Below are positions 1 through 9,043 of a stretch of 43,048 nucleotides of DNA, in pieces. Every line of letters starts with the position of its first letter. Position 1 is the first letter of the stretch. The DNA is taken from NCBI GenBank assembly GCA_036555035.1, contig DATBMB010000044.1:1-43048 (forward strand), in the 5' to 3' direction. The notes beneath the pieces were generated by a model. It saw only the letters and a program-made list of their open reading frames with translations, had not been told where the DNA came from and searched no databases. The stretch is from SG8-41 sp036555035. GTDB taxonomy: Bacteria > Pseudomonadota > Gammaproteobacteria > Burkholderiales > SG8-41. The position numbers and the translations under genes were made by a program.

Positions 1-2849
1 TCGGAGCGCTGGACGATGACGCTTTCCGTGATCTCCAGCTCGAGGCACGAGGCGGGCAGTCCCGTGCCGCGCAGGATGAGGTCCACGGTCTCCACGAAGC
101 CCTCGCGCTGGAACTGGTGCGCCGAGCAGTTGACGGAGACCTGCAGCTCGGGATAGCCGGCCTCGCGCCACGCGCAGGCCTCGGCGCACGCCTGGCGCAG
201 CACCCATTCCCCGAGCGGTCCGATGAGGCCGGTCTCTTCCGCCGCCGAGATGAACTCGGACGGCGACACCAGGCCGCGCTGCGGATGCCGCCAGCGCACC
301 AGCGCCTCGAAGCCGATGATGCGGCCCGACCTGAGATCGAGCTGCGGCTGGTAGTGCAGCGTGAACTCGCCGCGCTCGATGGCGTGGCGCAGGTCGTTCT
401 CCATCACCAGGCGATGCTGCGCGGCCTCGGTCATGGCCTGGGTGAAGAACTGGTAGTTATTGCGCCCCATCTGCTTCGCGTAGTACATCGCGGTGTCGGC
501 ATTGCGCATCAGCGTCGCGACGTCCGCGCCATCGTGCGGATAGGCGCAGATGCCGATGCTGGGCGTGACCTTGAGCTCGTTGCCGTCGACCACCACCGGC
601 TCCGCGAGGGTGTCGAGCACCTTCTGCGCCACGTGCCGCGCGTCCTCGGGCGCCTTCAGGTCGCTCAGCAGCACGACGAACTCGTCGCCGCCGAGCCGCG
701 CGATCGTGTCGGACCCGCGGGTGCAGGACTCCAGGAGCCCGGCGACCGTCTTCAGCAGCCGGTCACCCACCGCGTGGCCCAGCGAGTCGTTGACCGTCTT
801 GAAGCGATCGAGGTCGATGAAGAGAACCGCCAGCACCTCGTGGTCGCGCTGCGCCTGCGCGATCGCCTGCCCGATGCGGTCGTGGAGCAGCAGGCGGTTC
901 GGGAGCTCCGTCAGCGCATCGTAATGCGCCATGTACCGGATTCTCTCCTCCGCACGCTTCTGCTCGGTGATGTCGCGCCCGGTGCCGCGGTAGCCCTGGA
1001 AGCGGCCCGCCTCGTCGAAGATCGGCCTCCCGCTCACGCTGATGATGCGCAGGTTCCCGTAGACGTCGTAGCGCTGGTAGACGAAATCCTGGAACGAACG
1101 GCGCGCCGCCAGCGCCGCCTTGTGCGGCTGCCACTGCTCGTCCGTCATGTGCAGGCGCGAGATCTCCCACCGCTGCTTCCCGATGTCATCCTCCGAGCCC
1201 AGGGCGAACTCGTGCACCCGCGAAGAGATCTGCGTGAATCGCAGCTCCGCGTCCTGCTCCCAGTACCAGTCGGAGGAGAGCTCGGTCAGGTCACGGAAGC
1301 GCGCCTCGCCTTCGCGCAGCGCCGCTTCCGCCTCCTTCAGGCCGGTGACGTCGGTGATGGTGCCGATCAGCCCGGCGACCGCGCCGCCCGGATCGCTGAA
1401 GGTCGCCTTGTTGTAGATGGTATGGTGCAGGCGGCGGTCCGCGGCGACGATTGCCGCCTCGTAGGACTGGCTGCCGGGGCGGGCGAACAGCTCCTCGTCC
1501 TTGGCGTGGTGCATGCGTGCGAGCGGCGGGTTGTCCGGGTAGAGCTCGAACACCGTCTTGCCGATGAACTGCCCGCGCGGGATGCCGAAGAACCGCTCCC
1601 ACGCCTTGTTGACACCGAGGTAGCGCCGCTCTTGAGCGTCCTTGAAGAAGATCGGCTGCGGCACCGCCTCGATCAGCTGCTGGATGAAGGAGAGCTGCTC
1701 GCGCAGCCCCTCGGCGGCGCGCACGGCGCTCGCGTTCTCGGCGAGCTTCAACGCCCGCTCGCGCGAGAGGAGCAGGGCCCAGACCACCCAGAACAGCAGC
1801 AGGCTGGTCACCAGACCCCCCGCCAGGACTACCTGCGGCAGCACGCCGCCGGCGCCGTGGGCCGGCGCGGACGGCGCGCTGAATTCCAGGCGCCAGACGC
1901 GTCCGGCCACGTCCAGCGTCATGAGCTGGCTCATCACCGCTCCCGCGCCGTCCAGCACGGCGATGCGGCCGAAGGTGCGCGTACTGTCGAATACCAGGTT
2001 CTCGCGCGTGGGCTCGGCCGCCGGCACATCTCCTTCGGAAAACCCGAGGTCGTGAACGGTCAGGTCGAAGTCGCGCCCGAGCTGCCGGCCCAGCAGCCCC
2101 CCCACCAGTTCCTCCACGTTGATGGCCGAGGACACCACGCCGGCGAATGCGGCGCGGCGCTGGGCAACCGTACCGACCGGCATGCCCCCGCGGTAGACCG
2201 GTATCCGCAGCGCGACCGAGATCTGCTTGCGCGGATCGGCCGCGAGCCGGATCGGCTCGGACGCGGTCGGCTCGCCGCTGTCGCGGGTGCGCTCCACGGA
2301 CGGGCGGCGCCGCGGCTCGGAGAAGAGATCGAAGCCCAGGCCCCGCTCGTTGCCCGCCAGCGGCTCGATGTAGGTCACCACCATGTAATCGTCGCGGAGA
2401 CCGGGGGGCTTGATCGCGAATTCCGGGTAGCCGCGGAGATCGATGCTGCGGTCGCGCCGCACGTTCTCCTCGAACCGCGACTTCTGTGGCCCCGGTACGT
2501 GCTGCACGAAGGACACCAGGCGGACGCCGGCGTAGCGCTGTCTTAGATTGAAGCCGGAGAGGTAGCGCTGGAAGTCGTCACGATCCACGCGGTCGGACGC
2601 TACGAACAACCCGCGCAGCCCGACGAGGAGGTTGACGTTGTCCTGAAAGCGCCGGTCGAGCGCGCCCACGGCCTGCGCGACTTCGTGCTGGAACTTCGAT
2701 TCCGCCTCGGCCGCGACCCGCTGCTCGGTGAAGCGCCAGATGGCGATGGAAATCACCAGCCCCAGCGCCAGCACGAGCAGTGCCGGCACGAACAGTCCGA
2801 CCCGCCTGACGATGCGCGCCAGCAGGTTGCCGCGGCCGTTCGCTTCCAA
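1..2849 (-). CDS. Membrane CHASE-PAS-PAS-GGDEF-EAL cyclic-di-GMP signalling protein (3' end outside window)
   Basis: This protein probably senses a periplasmic signal and makes or degrades cyclic-di-GMP. Translation from a TTG at 2849 gives a membrane helix at about residues 18-38, a CHASE-type periplasmic domain, and a second helix near 335-357. Two PAS domains follow (about 395-620), the first containing WERFFGIPRGQFIGKTVFEL. Next comes a GGDEF domain with an intact GGDEF motif near residue 717, then an EAL domain with FEALVRW near residue 847 and VSVNCSAHQF. The window ends inside the EAL domain, so its remaining catalytic residues are unseen. The reading frame is closed by a stop just upstream (near 2889) and has no ATG or GTG before the TTG, which is preceded by a purine-rich stretch; the start is therefore likely but not certain. 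Both catalytic domains look potentially active, and the net activity cannot be predicted. It diverges from trmB. Confidence 0.9.
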   Translation of the reverse strand, partial: MEANGRGNLLARIVRRVGLFVPALLVLALGLVISIAIWRFTEQRVAAEAESKFQHEVAQAVGALDRRFQDNVNLLVGLRGLFVASDRVDRDDFQRYLSGFNLRQRYAGVRLVSFVQHVPGPQKSRFEENVRRDRSIDLRGYPEFAIKPPGLRDDYMVVTYIEPLAGNERGLGFDLFSEPRRRPSVERTRDSGEPTASEPIRLAADPRKQISVALRIPVYRGGMPVGTVAQRRAAFAGVVSSAINVEELVGGLLGRQLGRDFDLTVHDLGFSEGDVPAAEPTRENLVFDSTRTFGRIAVLDGAGAVMSQLMTLDVAGRVWRLEFSAPSAPAHGAGGVLPQVVLAGGLVTSLLLFWVVWALLLSRERALKLAENASAVRAAEGLREQLSFIQQLIEAVPQPIFFKDAQERRYLGVNKAWERFFGIPRGQFIGKTVFELYPDNPPLARMHHAKDEELFARPGSQSYEAAIVAADRRLHHTIYNKATFSDPGGAVAGLIGTITDVTGLKEAEAALREGEARFRDLTELSSDWYWEQDAELRFTQISSRVHEFALGSEDDIGKQRWEISRLHMTDEQWQPHKAALAARRSFQDFVYQRYDVYGNLRIISVSGRPIFDEAGRFQGYRGTGRDITEQKRAEERIRYMAHYDALTELPNRLLLHDRIGQAIAQAQRDHEVLAVLFIDLDRFKTVNDSLGHAVGDRLLKTVAGLLESCTRGSDTIARLGGDEFVVLLSDLKAPEDARHVAQKVLDTLAEPVVVDGNELKVTPSIGICAYPHDGADVATLMRNADTAMYYAKQMGRNNYQFFTQAMTEAAQHRLVMENDLRHAIERGEFTLHYQPQLDLRSGRIIGFEALVRWRHPQRGLVSPSEFISAAEETGLIGPLGEWVLRQACAEACAWREAGYPELQVSVNCSAHQFQREGFVETVDLILRGTGLPASCLELEITESVIVQRS

Positions 2850-2995
2850 GACGCCCTCGCCCTCCCAAGCACTTGTTTTATGGCTACTTTACCCGCTTAC
2901 CCCCGGGCCGCGTATGAACTAACGCACGCTCCCGGCGCTGACCGGGGCCGAGGCAAATCTGCGAGAATCACACGCCCGCCGAGACCGCTCCCCCC

Positions 2996-3670
2996 GTGAA
3001 CGCGCCCCAACGCCCGATCCGCAGCTACGTATTGCGCCAAGGCCGCTCTACTGGCGCGCAGCGACGGGCCCGCGAGACCCTGCTGCCACATTTCGGCATA
3101 CCCTACGCGCCGGCGCCGCTCGACCTCGACCACGTGTTCGGCCGTGCGGCACCGCGCGTTCTCGAGATCGGATTCGGCATGGGCGAGACCACCGCCCGCA
3201 TCGCCGCGCAGCACCCCGGGAACGACTATCTCGGCATCGAAGTCCATGCGCCCGGCGTCGGTGGCCTGCTCAAGCGGGTGGCGGAGCTGGGGTTGACCAA
3301 CGTGCGCATCGTTCAGCACGATGCCGCCGAGGTGCTGCGCGACATGATTGGTCCTGCCGCGCTCGACGGCGCGCACGTGTTCTTTCCGGACCCGTGGCCG
3401 AAGAAGCGCCACCACAAGCGGCGCCTGCTGCAGGCGCCCTTCGTGGCGCTGCTCGCCTCCCGCCTGAAGCCGGGCGCCTGCGTGCACGTGGCGACGGACT
3501 GGGAAGACTACGCGCGCCAGATCCTGGAGGTGCTCTCCGCGGAGCCGCAGCTCGAGAACACCTGCAGCGGTTTCGCGCCGCGGCCGGCGTGGCGCCCGCA
3601 GACCAAGTTCGAGGCGCGCGGATTGCAGCTCGGCCACCGCGTGTGGGACCTGCTGTTCAGGCGGCGCTGA
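2996..3670 (+). CDS. trmB: tRNA (guanine-N7-)-methyltransferase TrmB
   Basis: TrmB uses S-adenosylmethionine to form 7-methylguanosine at position 46 in the variable loop of tRNAs. The 224-residue length is normal for the family. The SAM-binding motif LEIGFGMGETT lies near residues 56-66, followed by YLGIEVHAPG. The family signature FFPDPWPKKRHHKRRL carries the catalytic and tRNA-binding residues. ATDWEDYA and TKFEARG occur in the C-terminal part. The start is a GTG at 2996 with no strong ribosome binding site; it keeps the usual N-terminal RSYVLRQGR segment. It is divergent from the cyclic-di-GMP gene and followed 51 bases later by a Bug-family gene that has its own good ribosome binding site. 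Identification is secure. Confidence 0.96.
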   Translation: MNAPQRPIRSYVLRQGRSTGAQRRARETLLPHFGIPYAPAPLDLDHVFGRAAPRVLEIGFGMGETTARIAAQHPGNDYLGIEVHAPGVGGLLKRVAELGLTNVRIVQHDAAEVLRDMIGPAALDGAHVFFPDPWPKKRHHKRRLLQAPFVALLASRLKPGACVHVATDWEDYARQILEVLSAEPQLENTCSGFAPRPAWRPQTKFEARGLQLGHRVWDLLFRRR

Positions 3671-3721
3671 TCAGCGGAAAATGGCGCCCGGGAAGCAACG
3701 ACAAACCTTGAGGAGGAAGCG

Positions 3722-4687
3722 ATGCGTACGAAAGGGCTCATGACTGCGATACTCGGGCTGCTGCTCGCGGCGGGCGGCGCGCAGGCCCAGGAGAAATACC
3801 CCACCCGGCCGATCCGGCTGCTCGTGCCGTTCCCGGCCGGCGGGCAGACCGACATCATCACGCGCACGTTCGCGCAGAAGTTGACCGAAGCCTTCAAGCA
3901 GACCGTGGTGGTGGACAACCGCCCCGGCGCCGCGGGCTCGATCGGCACCGAGATCGCCGTGAAAGCGAGTCCCGACGGCTACACCTTCATCATGGTATCC
4001 ACGAGCTACGCCGCAAACGCGGCGCTCTACAAGCTCGCCTTCGACCCGCTCGCCGACATCACGCCGGTCGTCATGGTCGGCGAGATCGCCAATCTGGTGA
4101 CCGCTCATCCGTCGGGCCCCGCGACGAACATCAAGGAGCTGATCGCGTACGCCAAGGCGAATCCCGGCAAGCTCAACTATGGGTCCGGCGGCACCGGCAG
4201 CGGCAACCACCTGGCGGCCGAGCTCTTCAACCAGATGGCCGGCACCCGGATGACGCACGTGCCGTACAAGGGCGCCACCTCTGCGACGAGCGACCTGATC
4301 GGCGGACAGATCCAGCTCATCTTCGCTGGCCTCCCCGGAATGATCCCGCACGTCAAGGCAAATCGCGTGCGCGGGCTCGCGGTGACGGGCGCCAAGCGCT
4401 CCAATACCTTGCCCGGCGTCCCGGCCGTCGCTGAAACCGTACCAGGCTACGAAGCCGTGAGCTGGGCGGCGGTCCTGGCGCCGAAGGGGCTGCCCAAGAA
4501 CATCCTTGCGCGCTGGAACGGGGAGATGAACCGCATCCTCCAGCAGCCCGACGTGAAAGCGCGCATGGCGGCCGACGGACTGGAGCCGATCGGCGGCTCG
4601 CCGGAGGTATTGCGCGCGACGCTCAAGCGCGACATCGCGAAGTGGCGCGGCGTGGTCACGACCGCCGGCATCAAGGTGGGGGGCTGA
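3722..4687 (+). CDS. Bug/TctC-family periplasmic solute-binding protein
   Basis: This is a 321-residue extracytoplasmic solute receptor of the Bug (tripartite tricarboxylate transporter receptor) family. These proteins bind organic acids or amides in the periplasm. A signal peptide is visible, with a hydrophobic core ending GGAQAQ before EKYPTRPIRLLVPFPAGGQTD. The usual Bug motifs follow: VDNRPGAAGSIGTE, SPDGYTF, and THVPYKGATSA. A strong ribosome binding site (GAGGAGG) precedes the ATG. No TctA/TctB membrane components are nearby, which is usual for orphan Bug genes in Burkholderiales. The stop codon overlaps the 3' end of convergent hemW by 17 bases. The ligand cannot be inferred, since the neighbouring genes are housekeeping. 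Confidence 0.93.
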   Translation: MRTKGLMTAILGLLLAAGGAQAQEKYPTRPIRLLVPFPAGGQTDIITRTFAQKLTEAFKQTVVVDNRPGAAGSIGTEIAVKASPDGYTFIMVSTSYAANAALYKLAFDPLADITPVVMVGEIANLVTAHPSGPATNIKELIAYAKANPGKLNYGSGGTGSGNHLAAELFNQMAGTRMTHVPYKGATSATSDLIGGQIQLIFAGLPGMIPHVKANRVRGLAVTGAKRSNTLPGVPAVAETVPGYEAVSWAAVLAPKGLPKNILARWNGEMNRILQQPDVKARMAADGLEPIGGSPEVLRATLKRDIAKWRGVVTTAGIKVGG

Positions 4688-5903
4688 TTGCCTCCAGGGG
4701 CTTCTCCCGCAGGAAGAGCTGCAGCAGGTCATTGAGGAAGCGCCGGCCGCGCGGGGTGGGCGCGATGCGGGCGTGGTCGCGCTCGATCAGCCCGCGGCGC
4801 TCGGCCTCGCCCAGCTCGCGCAGGACGGACGCGAGCGACACCCCGGAGCGCTCCTCGAACAACGCCGCTGGAAACCCCGCGTTGAGCCGCAGCGCGTTCA
4901 TCATGAACTCGAAGGGGATCTCCCCCGGGGGCACGTCATGCTCCTGGACCGGCTCGCCGCCTTCCGCGGCGGCCATGTAGCGCTCCGGATGCCGGACGCG
5001 GGCCTGGCGCACGATGCGATCCGGAAAGGTGAGCTTGCTGTGCGCGCCCGCGCCGATGCCGAGGTAGTCGCCGAAGGTCCAGTAGTTGAGATTGTGGACG
5101 CAGCGGGCGCTGCCTGCCGCACCGCGCTGCTTTGCGTAGGCGGAGGTTTCGTAGTGGTCGTAGCCCGCCGCGGCAAGCCGCGATTCGAGGGCTTCCTGCA
5201 TCGCCGCGGTGGAGTCGTCATCGGGGAGCTGCGGCGGGAAGCGGTGGAACCAGGTGTTGGGCTCGATCGTGAGGTGGTAGCACGACAGGTGCGGCGGATC
5301 GAACGCGAGCGCCTGCTCGATGTCGGCGAGCGCCTCCTCCACCGCCTGTCCCGGCAATCCGTACATGAGATCCAGGTTGAAGTTGTCGAAATGCGCGCGC
5401 GCCTGCTCGATCGCGCGCCGCGCTTCGCGCTCGTCGTGGATGCGCCCGAGCGACTTCAGGTGCCGGGGATCGAAGCTCTGGATGCCGAGCGAGAGCCGGT
5501 TCACCCCGGCCGCGCGGAAATCCCCGAACTTCCCGGCCTCGATGGCTCCCGGATTGGCTTCGAGCGTGATCTCCGCGTCCGGGGCCGGAGCGAGCCGCGC
5601 CCGCACCGCCGCGAGCACCGCGTCGATCGACCGCGCAGAGAAGAGGCTCGGCGTTCCGCCGCCGAAGAACACGCTGTGGATGCGCCGCCCCCAGACCCGC
5701 GGCAGGGCCCGCTCGAGGTCGGTGATGAGCGCGGCGACGTAGCGCGCCTCGGGCACAGCGCCCCGCGCCTCGTGCGAGTTGAAATCGCAATACGGGCATT
5801 TTCGCGCGCACCAGGGCACGTGGATGTACAGGGAGAGCGGGGGCAGTGCCCGGAAGCGCGGAACGGGGGCCCCGCTTGCGGGTATGCGATCGCCGCTATT
5901 CAT
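4671..5903 (-). CDS. hemW: Radical SAM protein HemW (heme chaperone, HemN-like)
   Basis: HemW is a radical SAM protein related to coproporphyrinogen III oxidase HemN. It is now regarded as a heme-binding chaperone for respiratory enzymes rather than an oxidase. The protein is 410 residues. Near residue 30, YIHVPWCARKCPYCDFNSHE contains the CxxxCxxC [4Fe-4S] cluster motif in the HemW form (CPYCDF). FFGGGTPSL, ITLEANPG, NRLSLGIQSF and DLMYGLPGQ are the expected radical SAM barrel motifs. A C-terminal HemN-type domain contains EFMMNALRL. It overlaps the upstream rdgB gene by 8 bases, so rph-rdgB-hemW form one transcript. Its 3' end overlaps the convergent Bug gene by 17 bases. Confidence 0.94.
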   Translation of the reverse strand: MNSGDRIPASGAPVPRFRALPPLSLYIHVPWCARKCPYCDFNSHEARGAVPEARYVAALITDLERALPRVWGRRIHSVFFGGGTPSLFSARSIDAVLAAVRARLAPAPDAEITLEANPGAIEAGKFGDFRAAGVNRLSLGIQSFDPRHLKSLGRIHDEREARRAIEQARAHFDNFNLDLMYGLPGQAVEEALADIEQALAFDPPHLSCYHLTIEPNTWFHRFPPQLPDDDSTAAMQEALESRLAAAGYDHYETSAYAKQRGAAGSARCVHNLNYWTFGDYLGIGAGAHSKLTFPDRIVRQARVRHPERYMAAAEGGEPVQEHDVPPGEIPFEFMMNALRLNAGFPAALFEERSGVSLASVLRELGEAERRGLIERDHARIAPTPRGRRFLNDLLQLFLREKPLEAISPPP

Positions 5904-6498
5904 GGCGCAGCAGCTCGACCAGCCGGCGCATGGCCTTGCCGCGGTGGCTCACGGCATTCTTCTCTTCGGGCGGCAGCTCCGCCGCCGTGCGGCCGAGCTC
6001 GGGCACCAGGAAATGCGGGTCGTAGCCGAATCCGCCGGTCCCGCGCGGCGACTCGATGACTTCGCCATGCCAGCGCCCCTCCGCGATCAGCGGCTCGGGG
6101 TCCGCGGCATGGCGTACGAGCACGACGACGCAGTAATAGTGCGCGCGGTGACTGGCTGCACCGCGCAGGGCGGCGACCAGCTTTTCGTTGTTGCGCCGGT
6201 CCTGGCCCGCGTGATCGCCCTCCCCGCCGTCCGCGTAGCGCGCGGAGCGCACCCCCGGCTCCCCGCCCAGCGCCTCGGCGCAGATGCCCGAATCGTCCGC
6301 GAATGCCGGCAGGCCGGTCGCGCGGCTCGCGAGGCGCGCCTTGGCGAGCGCGTTCTCCACGAAGGTTCCGTGCGGCTCGTCGGCCTCCGGGACGCCGAGC
6401 TCGGACTGGGGGACGACCTCGATGCCGAGGGGGATCAGCATCTGCCGGAACTCGCGCAGCTTGCCGGGGTTGCCGCTCGCCAGGACCAGCTTGCGCAC
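5896..6498 (-). CDS. rdgB: dITP/XTP pyrophosphatase, RdgB/HAM1 family
   Basis: This enzyme hydrolyses non-canonical purine triphosphates (dITP, ITP, XTP) to monophosphates and pyrophosphate, keeping deaminated bases out of nucleic acids. The 200-residue protein begins with LVLASGNPGKLREF, the family's N-terminal substrate-binding segment. It contains LPAFADDSGICAEAL with the metal-binding aspartates, and ends with FGYDPHFLVPELG and AVSHRGKAMRRL, both family signatures. The start is a GTG at 6498, four bases from the rph stop. It sits between rph and hemW in a conserved housekeeping cluster and overlaps hemW by 8 bases. Confidence 0.96.
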   Translation of the reverse strand: MRKLVLASGNPGKLREFRQMLIPLGIEVVPQSELGVPEADEPHGTFVENALAKARLASRATGLPAFADDSGICAEALGGEPGVRSARYADGGEGDHAGQDRRNNEKLVAALRGAASHRAHYYCVVVLVRHAADPEPLIAEGRWHGEVIESPRGTGGFGYDPHFLVPELGRTAAELPPEEKNAVSHRGKAMRRLVELLRHE

Positions 6499-6501
6499 GG
6501 A

Positions 6502-7218
6502 TCAGCCGCCGAGGGCGGCGCGCTGCGCGGCAATGAGCTCCCGCACGCCGCGCTCGGCAAGATCGAGCATCGCCGCCATCTGGGCGCGCGTGAATGGACG
6601 CCCCTCCGCGGTCCCCTGCACTTCCACCAGAGCGCCGCTGCCGGTCATGACCACGTTCATGTCGGTGTCGCAGCGCGCGTCCTCCGCATAATCGAGGTCG
6701 AGCACCGGAATGCCCTCGAACACGCCGACGGAGACCGCGGCCACGAAATCGCGCACCGGCGAGGCCGCGATGAGCTTCTGCCCGACCAGGCCCGCCGCCG
6801 CGTCGTGCAGCGCGACGAACGCGCCCGTGATCGCGGCCGTGCGCGTGCCGCCGTCGGCCTGGATCACGTCGCAATCGAGCTGGATGGTGCGCTCGCCGAG
6901 CTGGCCGAGATCCACCACGGAGCGCAGCGCGCGCCCGATCAGGCGCTGGATCTCCTGGGTGCGGCCGGACTGCCGGCCGCGCGCGGCCTCGCGGTCGGTG
7001 CGGGTGTTCGTCGAGCGCGGCAGCATGCCGTATTCGGCCGTCACCCAGCCCTGCGCGAGCCCCTTGAGGTGAGGCGGCTGCTGGTTGAGGACGCTGGCGG
7101 TGCACAGCACGCGGGTATCGCCGAACTCGACGAGCACCGAGCCCTCCGCGTGCCGCGTGTAGCCTCGCGTCATTCGCACCGCGCGCATCTGCTCGGGCTT
7201 ACGGCCGCTTGGTCGCAT
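6502..7218 (-). CDS. rph: Ribonuclease PH
   Basis: RNase PH is a phosphate-dependent 3'-5' exoribonuclease that trims the 3' ends of tRNA precursors. The frame is open far upstream (to 7431), but the family begins with MRPSGRKPEQMR. The ATG at 7218 is preceded by a good ribosome binding site (GGGAG), so I place the start there, giving 238 residues, the usual length. Motifs seen are VLVEFGDTRVLCTASV, GWVTAEYGMLPRST, the phosphate-site segment QIQRLIGRALR-like EIQRLIGRALRSVVDL, and LDCDVIQADGGTRTAAITGA. It is the first gene of the rph-rdgB-hemW transcript and diverges from yicC across about 130 bases. Confidence 0.96.
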   Translation of the reverse strand: MRPSGRKPEQMRAVRMTRGYTRHAEGSVLVEFGDTRVLCTASVLNQQPPHLKGLAQGWVTAEYGMLPRSTNTRTDREAARGRQSGRTQEIQRLIGRALRSVVDLGQLGERTIQLDCDVIQADGGTRTAAITGAFVALHDAAAGLVGQKLIAASPVRDFVAAVSVGVFEGIPVLDLDYAEDARCDTDMNVVMTGSGALVEVQGTAEGRPFTRAQMAAMLDLAERGVRELIAAQRAALGG

Positions 7219-7348
7219 GTAACTCCCTGAGTAGTATGTTATCTTGCCGAAACTGCCCGAGCCTGGATGGTAAACGGTTAATCGTGATCGGTAAAACACG
7301 AACAGCGGCAACCGTGACGCGCCACCCGTCACGCGTCGTCGGGGTCCG

Positions 7349-8215
7349 ATGATACACAGCATGACCGGATACGCCGCGTCGGCGCGGGAATATCCCTTCG
7401 GCGCCTTGAGCATCGAGCTGCGCTCGGTCAACCACCGCTATCTCGATATCCAGTTCCGCCTGCCCGATGACCTGCGCGCGCTCGAGCCCACGCTGCGCGA
7501 GCTCCTGAACGAACACATCGCGCGCGGCAAGGTGGAGTGCCGCGTGGCGTTCAGCGCCGTGCCCGGGGCGCACAAGACGTTGAAGCTCAACGAGGAGCTG
7601 CTGCTGCAGCTTCAGGCGCTGGAGCACAAGGTTCGCGGCCGGATCGCTGGTGCCACGCCGCTCACCGCGGCCGACCTGCTGCGCTGGCCGGGCGTACTGG
7701 CGACGGAGCCCCTGCCCCAGGAAGAGCTCCAGGCGGCCTGCCGCGAGCTCCTGGCGCGCGTGATCGACGATTTCAATGCGGCGCGGGCGCGGGAGGGTGA
7801 GAGGCTCCTCGCGCTGCTCAAGGAGCGCGCGGCCGGCATGGAGCGCGTTCTGGGCGACCTCACGCCGCGCATTCCGCAGGTCGTCGCCGCCTACCAGGAC
7901 AAGCTCGCCGCGCGGCTGAAGGAGGCGATCGGCGGCGGCGAGGAGGAGCGCATCCGGCAGGAAGTCGCCGTGTTCGCCAACAAGATCGACGTGGACGAGG
8001 AGCTCTCGCGCCTCGCCGCCCACGTTTCCGAGCTGAAGCGCATGCTCGGCGGCGGCGGCGCGGTCGGCAAGAAGCTCGATTTCCTCATGCAGGAGTTGAA
8101 CCGCGAGGCGAACACGCTCGCCTCGAAGTCCGTGGACCTCGCCGTGACCCGGGCCGCGCTCGAGATGAAGATCGTCATCGAGCAGATGCGCGAGCAGATC
8201 CAGAACATCGAATGA
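7349..8215 (+). CDS. yicC: YicC family endoribonuclease
   Basis: The 288-residue protein begins MIHSMTGYAASAREYPFG and continues ELRSVNHRYLDIQFRLP, the hallmark of the YicC family. The C-terminal DUF1732 part contains KKLDFLMQELNREANTLASKS and ends EMKIVIEQMREQIQNIE. YicC proteins are now viewed as endoribonucleases acting on small RNAs and mRNA. The gene starts the yicC-gmk-rpoZ-spoT cluster and overlaps gmk by the sequence ATGA, implying translational coupling. The Shine-Dalgarno match is weak. A short inverted repeat (GTGACG/CGTCAC, 7314-7332) lies in its leader; I attach no function to it. Confidence 0.94.
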   Translation: MIHSMTGYAASAREYPFGALSIELRSVNHRYLDIQFRLPDDLRALEPTLRELLNEHIARGKVECRVAFSAVPGAHKTLKLNEELLLQLQALEHKVRGRIAGATPLTAADLLRWPGVLATEPLPQEELQAACRELLARVIDDFNAARAREGERLLALLKERAAGMERVLGDLTPRIPQVVAAYQDKLAARLKEAIGGGEEERIRQEVAVFANKIDVDEELSRLAAHVSELKRMLGGGGAVGKKLDFLMQELNREANTLASKSVDLAVTRAALEMKIVIEQMREQIQNIE

Positions 8216-8820
8216 GCGAAATCCTCTTCATCGTCAGCTCGCCGTCGGGCGGGGGCAAGACCAGCCTGGTCAGGGCGCTGCTGGAGGCCGAGCCGGAGGT
8301 GCGGCTGTCGGTGTCCTACACCACGCGCCCCGCGCGCCCGGGCGAGGTCGACGGCCGCGACTATCACTTCGTAGCGCTTCCGGCATTCGAGCGCATGCTC
8401 GAGGCCGGGGAATTCCTGGAAAGCGCGGTGATCTACGGCAACCACTACGGCACCTCGCAAAAGTGGATCGAGCGCGAGCGCTCGCAGGGCCACGATGTGG
8501 TGCTCGAAATCGACTGGCAGGGCGCGCAGCAGGTGCGCCGCCTGATGCGCCAGGTCGTGAGCATCTTCATCCTGCCGCCCTCGCCGGAGGTGCTGGAATC
8601 GCGCCTGCGGGGGCGCGGCCAGGACAGCGAGGAAGTGGTCGCGCGACGGCTCGCCTCGGCGCGCGAGGAGATCGGCCACGTGAGCGAGTATGAATATGTT
8701 ATTATTAACAGCGATTTCGACCGCGCGGCGCAGGACCTGCGCAGCATCGTCCGGGCCGAACGGCTCAAGCTGGCCCGCCAGCTCGCCCGCAACCCGAATC
8801 TCATCAAGCGCTACCCCTGA
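8212..8820 (+). CDS. gmk: Guanylate kinase
   Basis: Guanylate kinase phosphorylates GMP to GDP using ATP. The 202-residue protein has the P-loop SSPSGGGKTSLVRALL near residues 8-23 (SPSGGGKTS, a slight variant of GPSGAGKSS). The GMP-binding segment SVSYTTRPARPGEVDGRDYHF and ESAVIYGNHYGTS follow, then VVLEIDWQGAQQVR. The lid and C-terminal segments IFILPPSPEVLESRLRGRG and YEYVIINSDF are normal. It is coupled to yicC by an ATGA overlap and followed by rpoZ after 12 bases. Together with spoT downstream this links guanine nucleotide synthesis to ppGpp metabolism in one transcript. Confidence 0.97.
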   Translation: MSEILFIVSSPSGGGKTSLVRALLEAEPEVRLSVSYTTRPARPGEVDGRDYHFVALPAFERMLEAGEFLESAVIYGNHYGTSQKWIERERSQGHDVVLEIDWQGAQQVRRLMRQVVSIFILPPSPEVLESRLRGRGQDSEEVVARRLASAREEIGHVSEYEYVIINSDFDRAAQDLRSIVRAERLKLARQLARNPNLIKRYP

Positions 8821-8832
8821 CAGGAGCCGACC

Positions 8833-9039
8833 GTGGCCCGCATTACCGTCGATGATTGCCTGAAAGTCATACCCAACCGCTTCGAGATGTCGCTCGCCGC
8901 GACCTACCGCGCGCGCCAGATCACCAACGGCGCGCAGCCGATGATGGAGGCGTCCCGCGACAAGCCGACCGTGATCGCGCTGCGGGAGCTCGCCGCCGGC
9001 AAATACGGCCCCGAGATCCTGAACAAGACGCCGACATGA
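8833..9039 (+). CDS. rpoZ: RNA polymerase omega subunit
   Basis: Omega helps assemble RNA polymerase by binding the beta-prime subunit, and forms part of a ppGpp site in proteobacteria. The 68-residue protein begins MARITVDDCLKVIPNRFEM, the conserved N-terminus, and contains RARQITNGAQPMM and KPTVIALRELAAGK. The GTG start at 8833 has an AGGAG ribosome binding site eight bases upstream. It lies between gmk and spoT with 12- and 4-base gaps, the usual proteobacterial order. Confidence 0.96.
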   Translation: MARITVDDCLKVIPNRFEMSLAATYRARQITNGAQPMMEASRDKPTVIALRELAAGKYGPEILNKTPT

Positions 9040-9043
9040 CCTC

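Noticed and set aside
117..2546. An 809-residue plus-strand open frame
   Set aside because: It is Arg/Leu/Val-rich with no domain and lies antisense to the CHASE-PAS-GGDEF-EAL gene; typical of GC-rich shadow frames.
7219..7348. Divergent promoters for rph and yicC
   Set aside because: The gap must hold them, but no -35/-10 pair stood out clearly enough to annotate.
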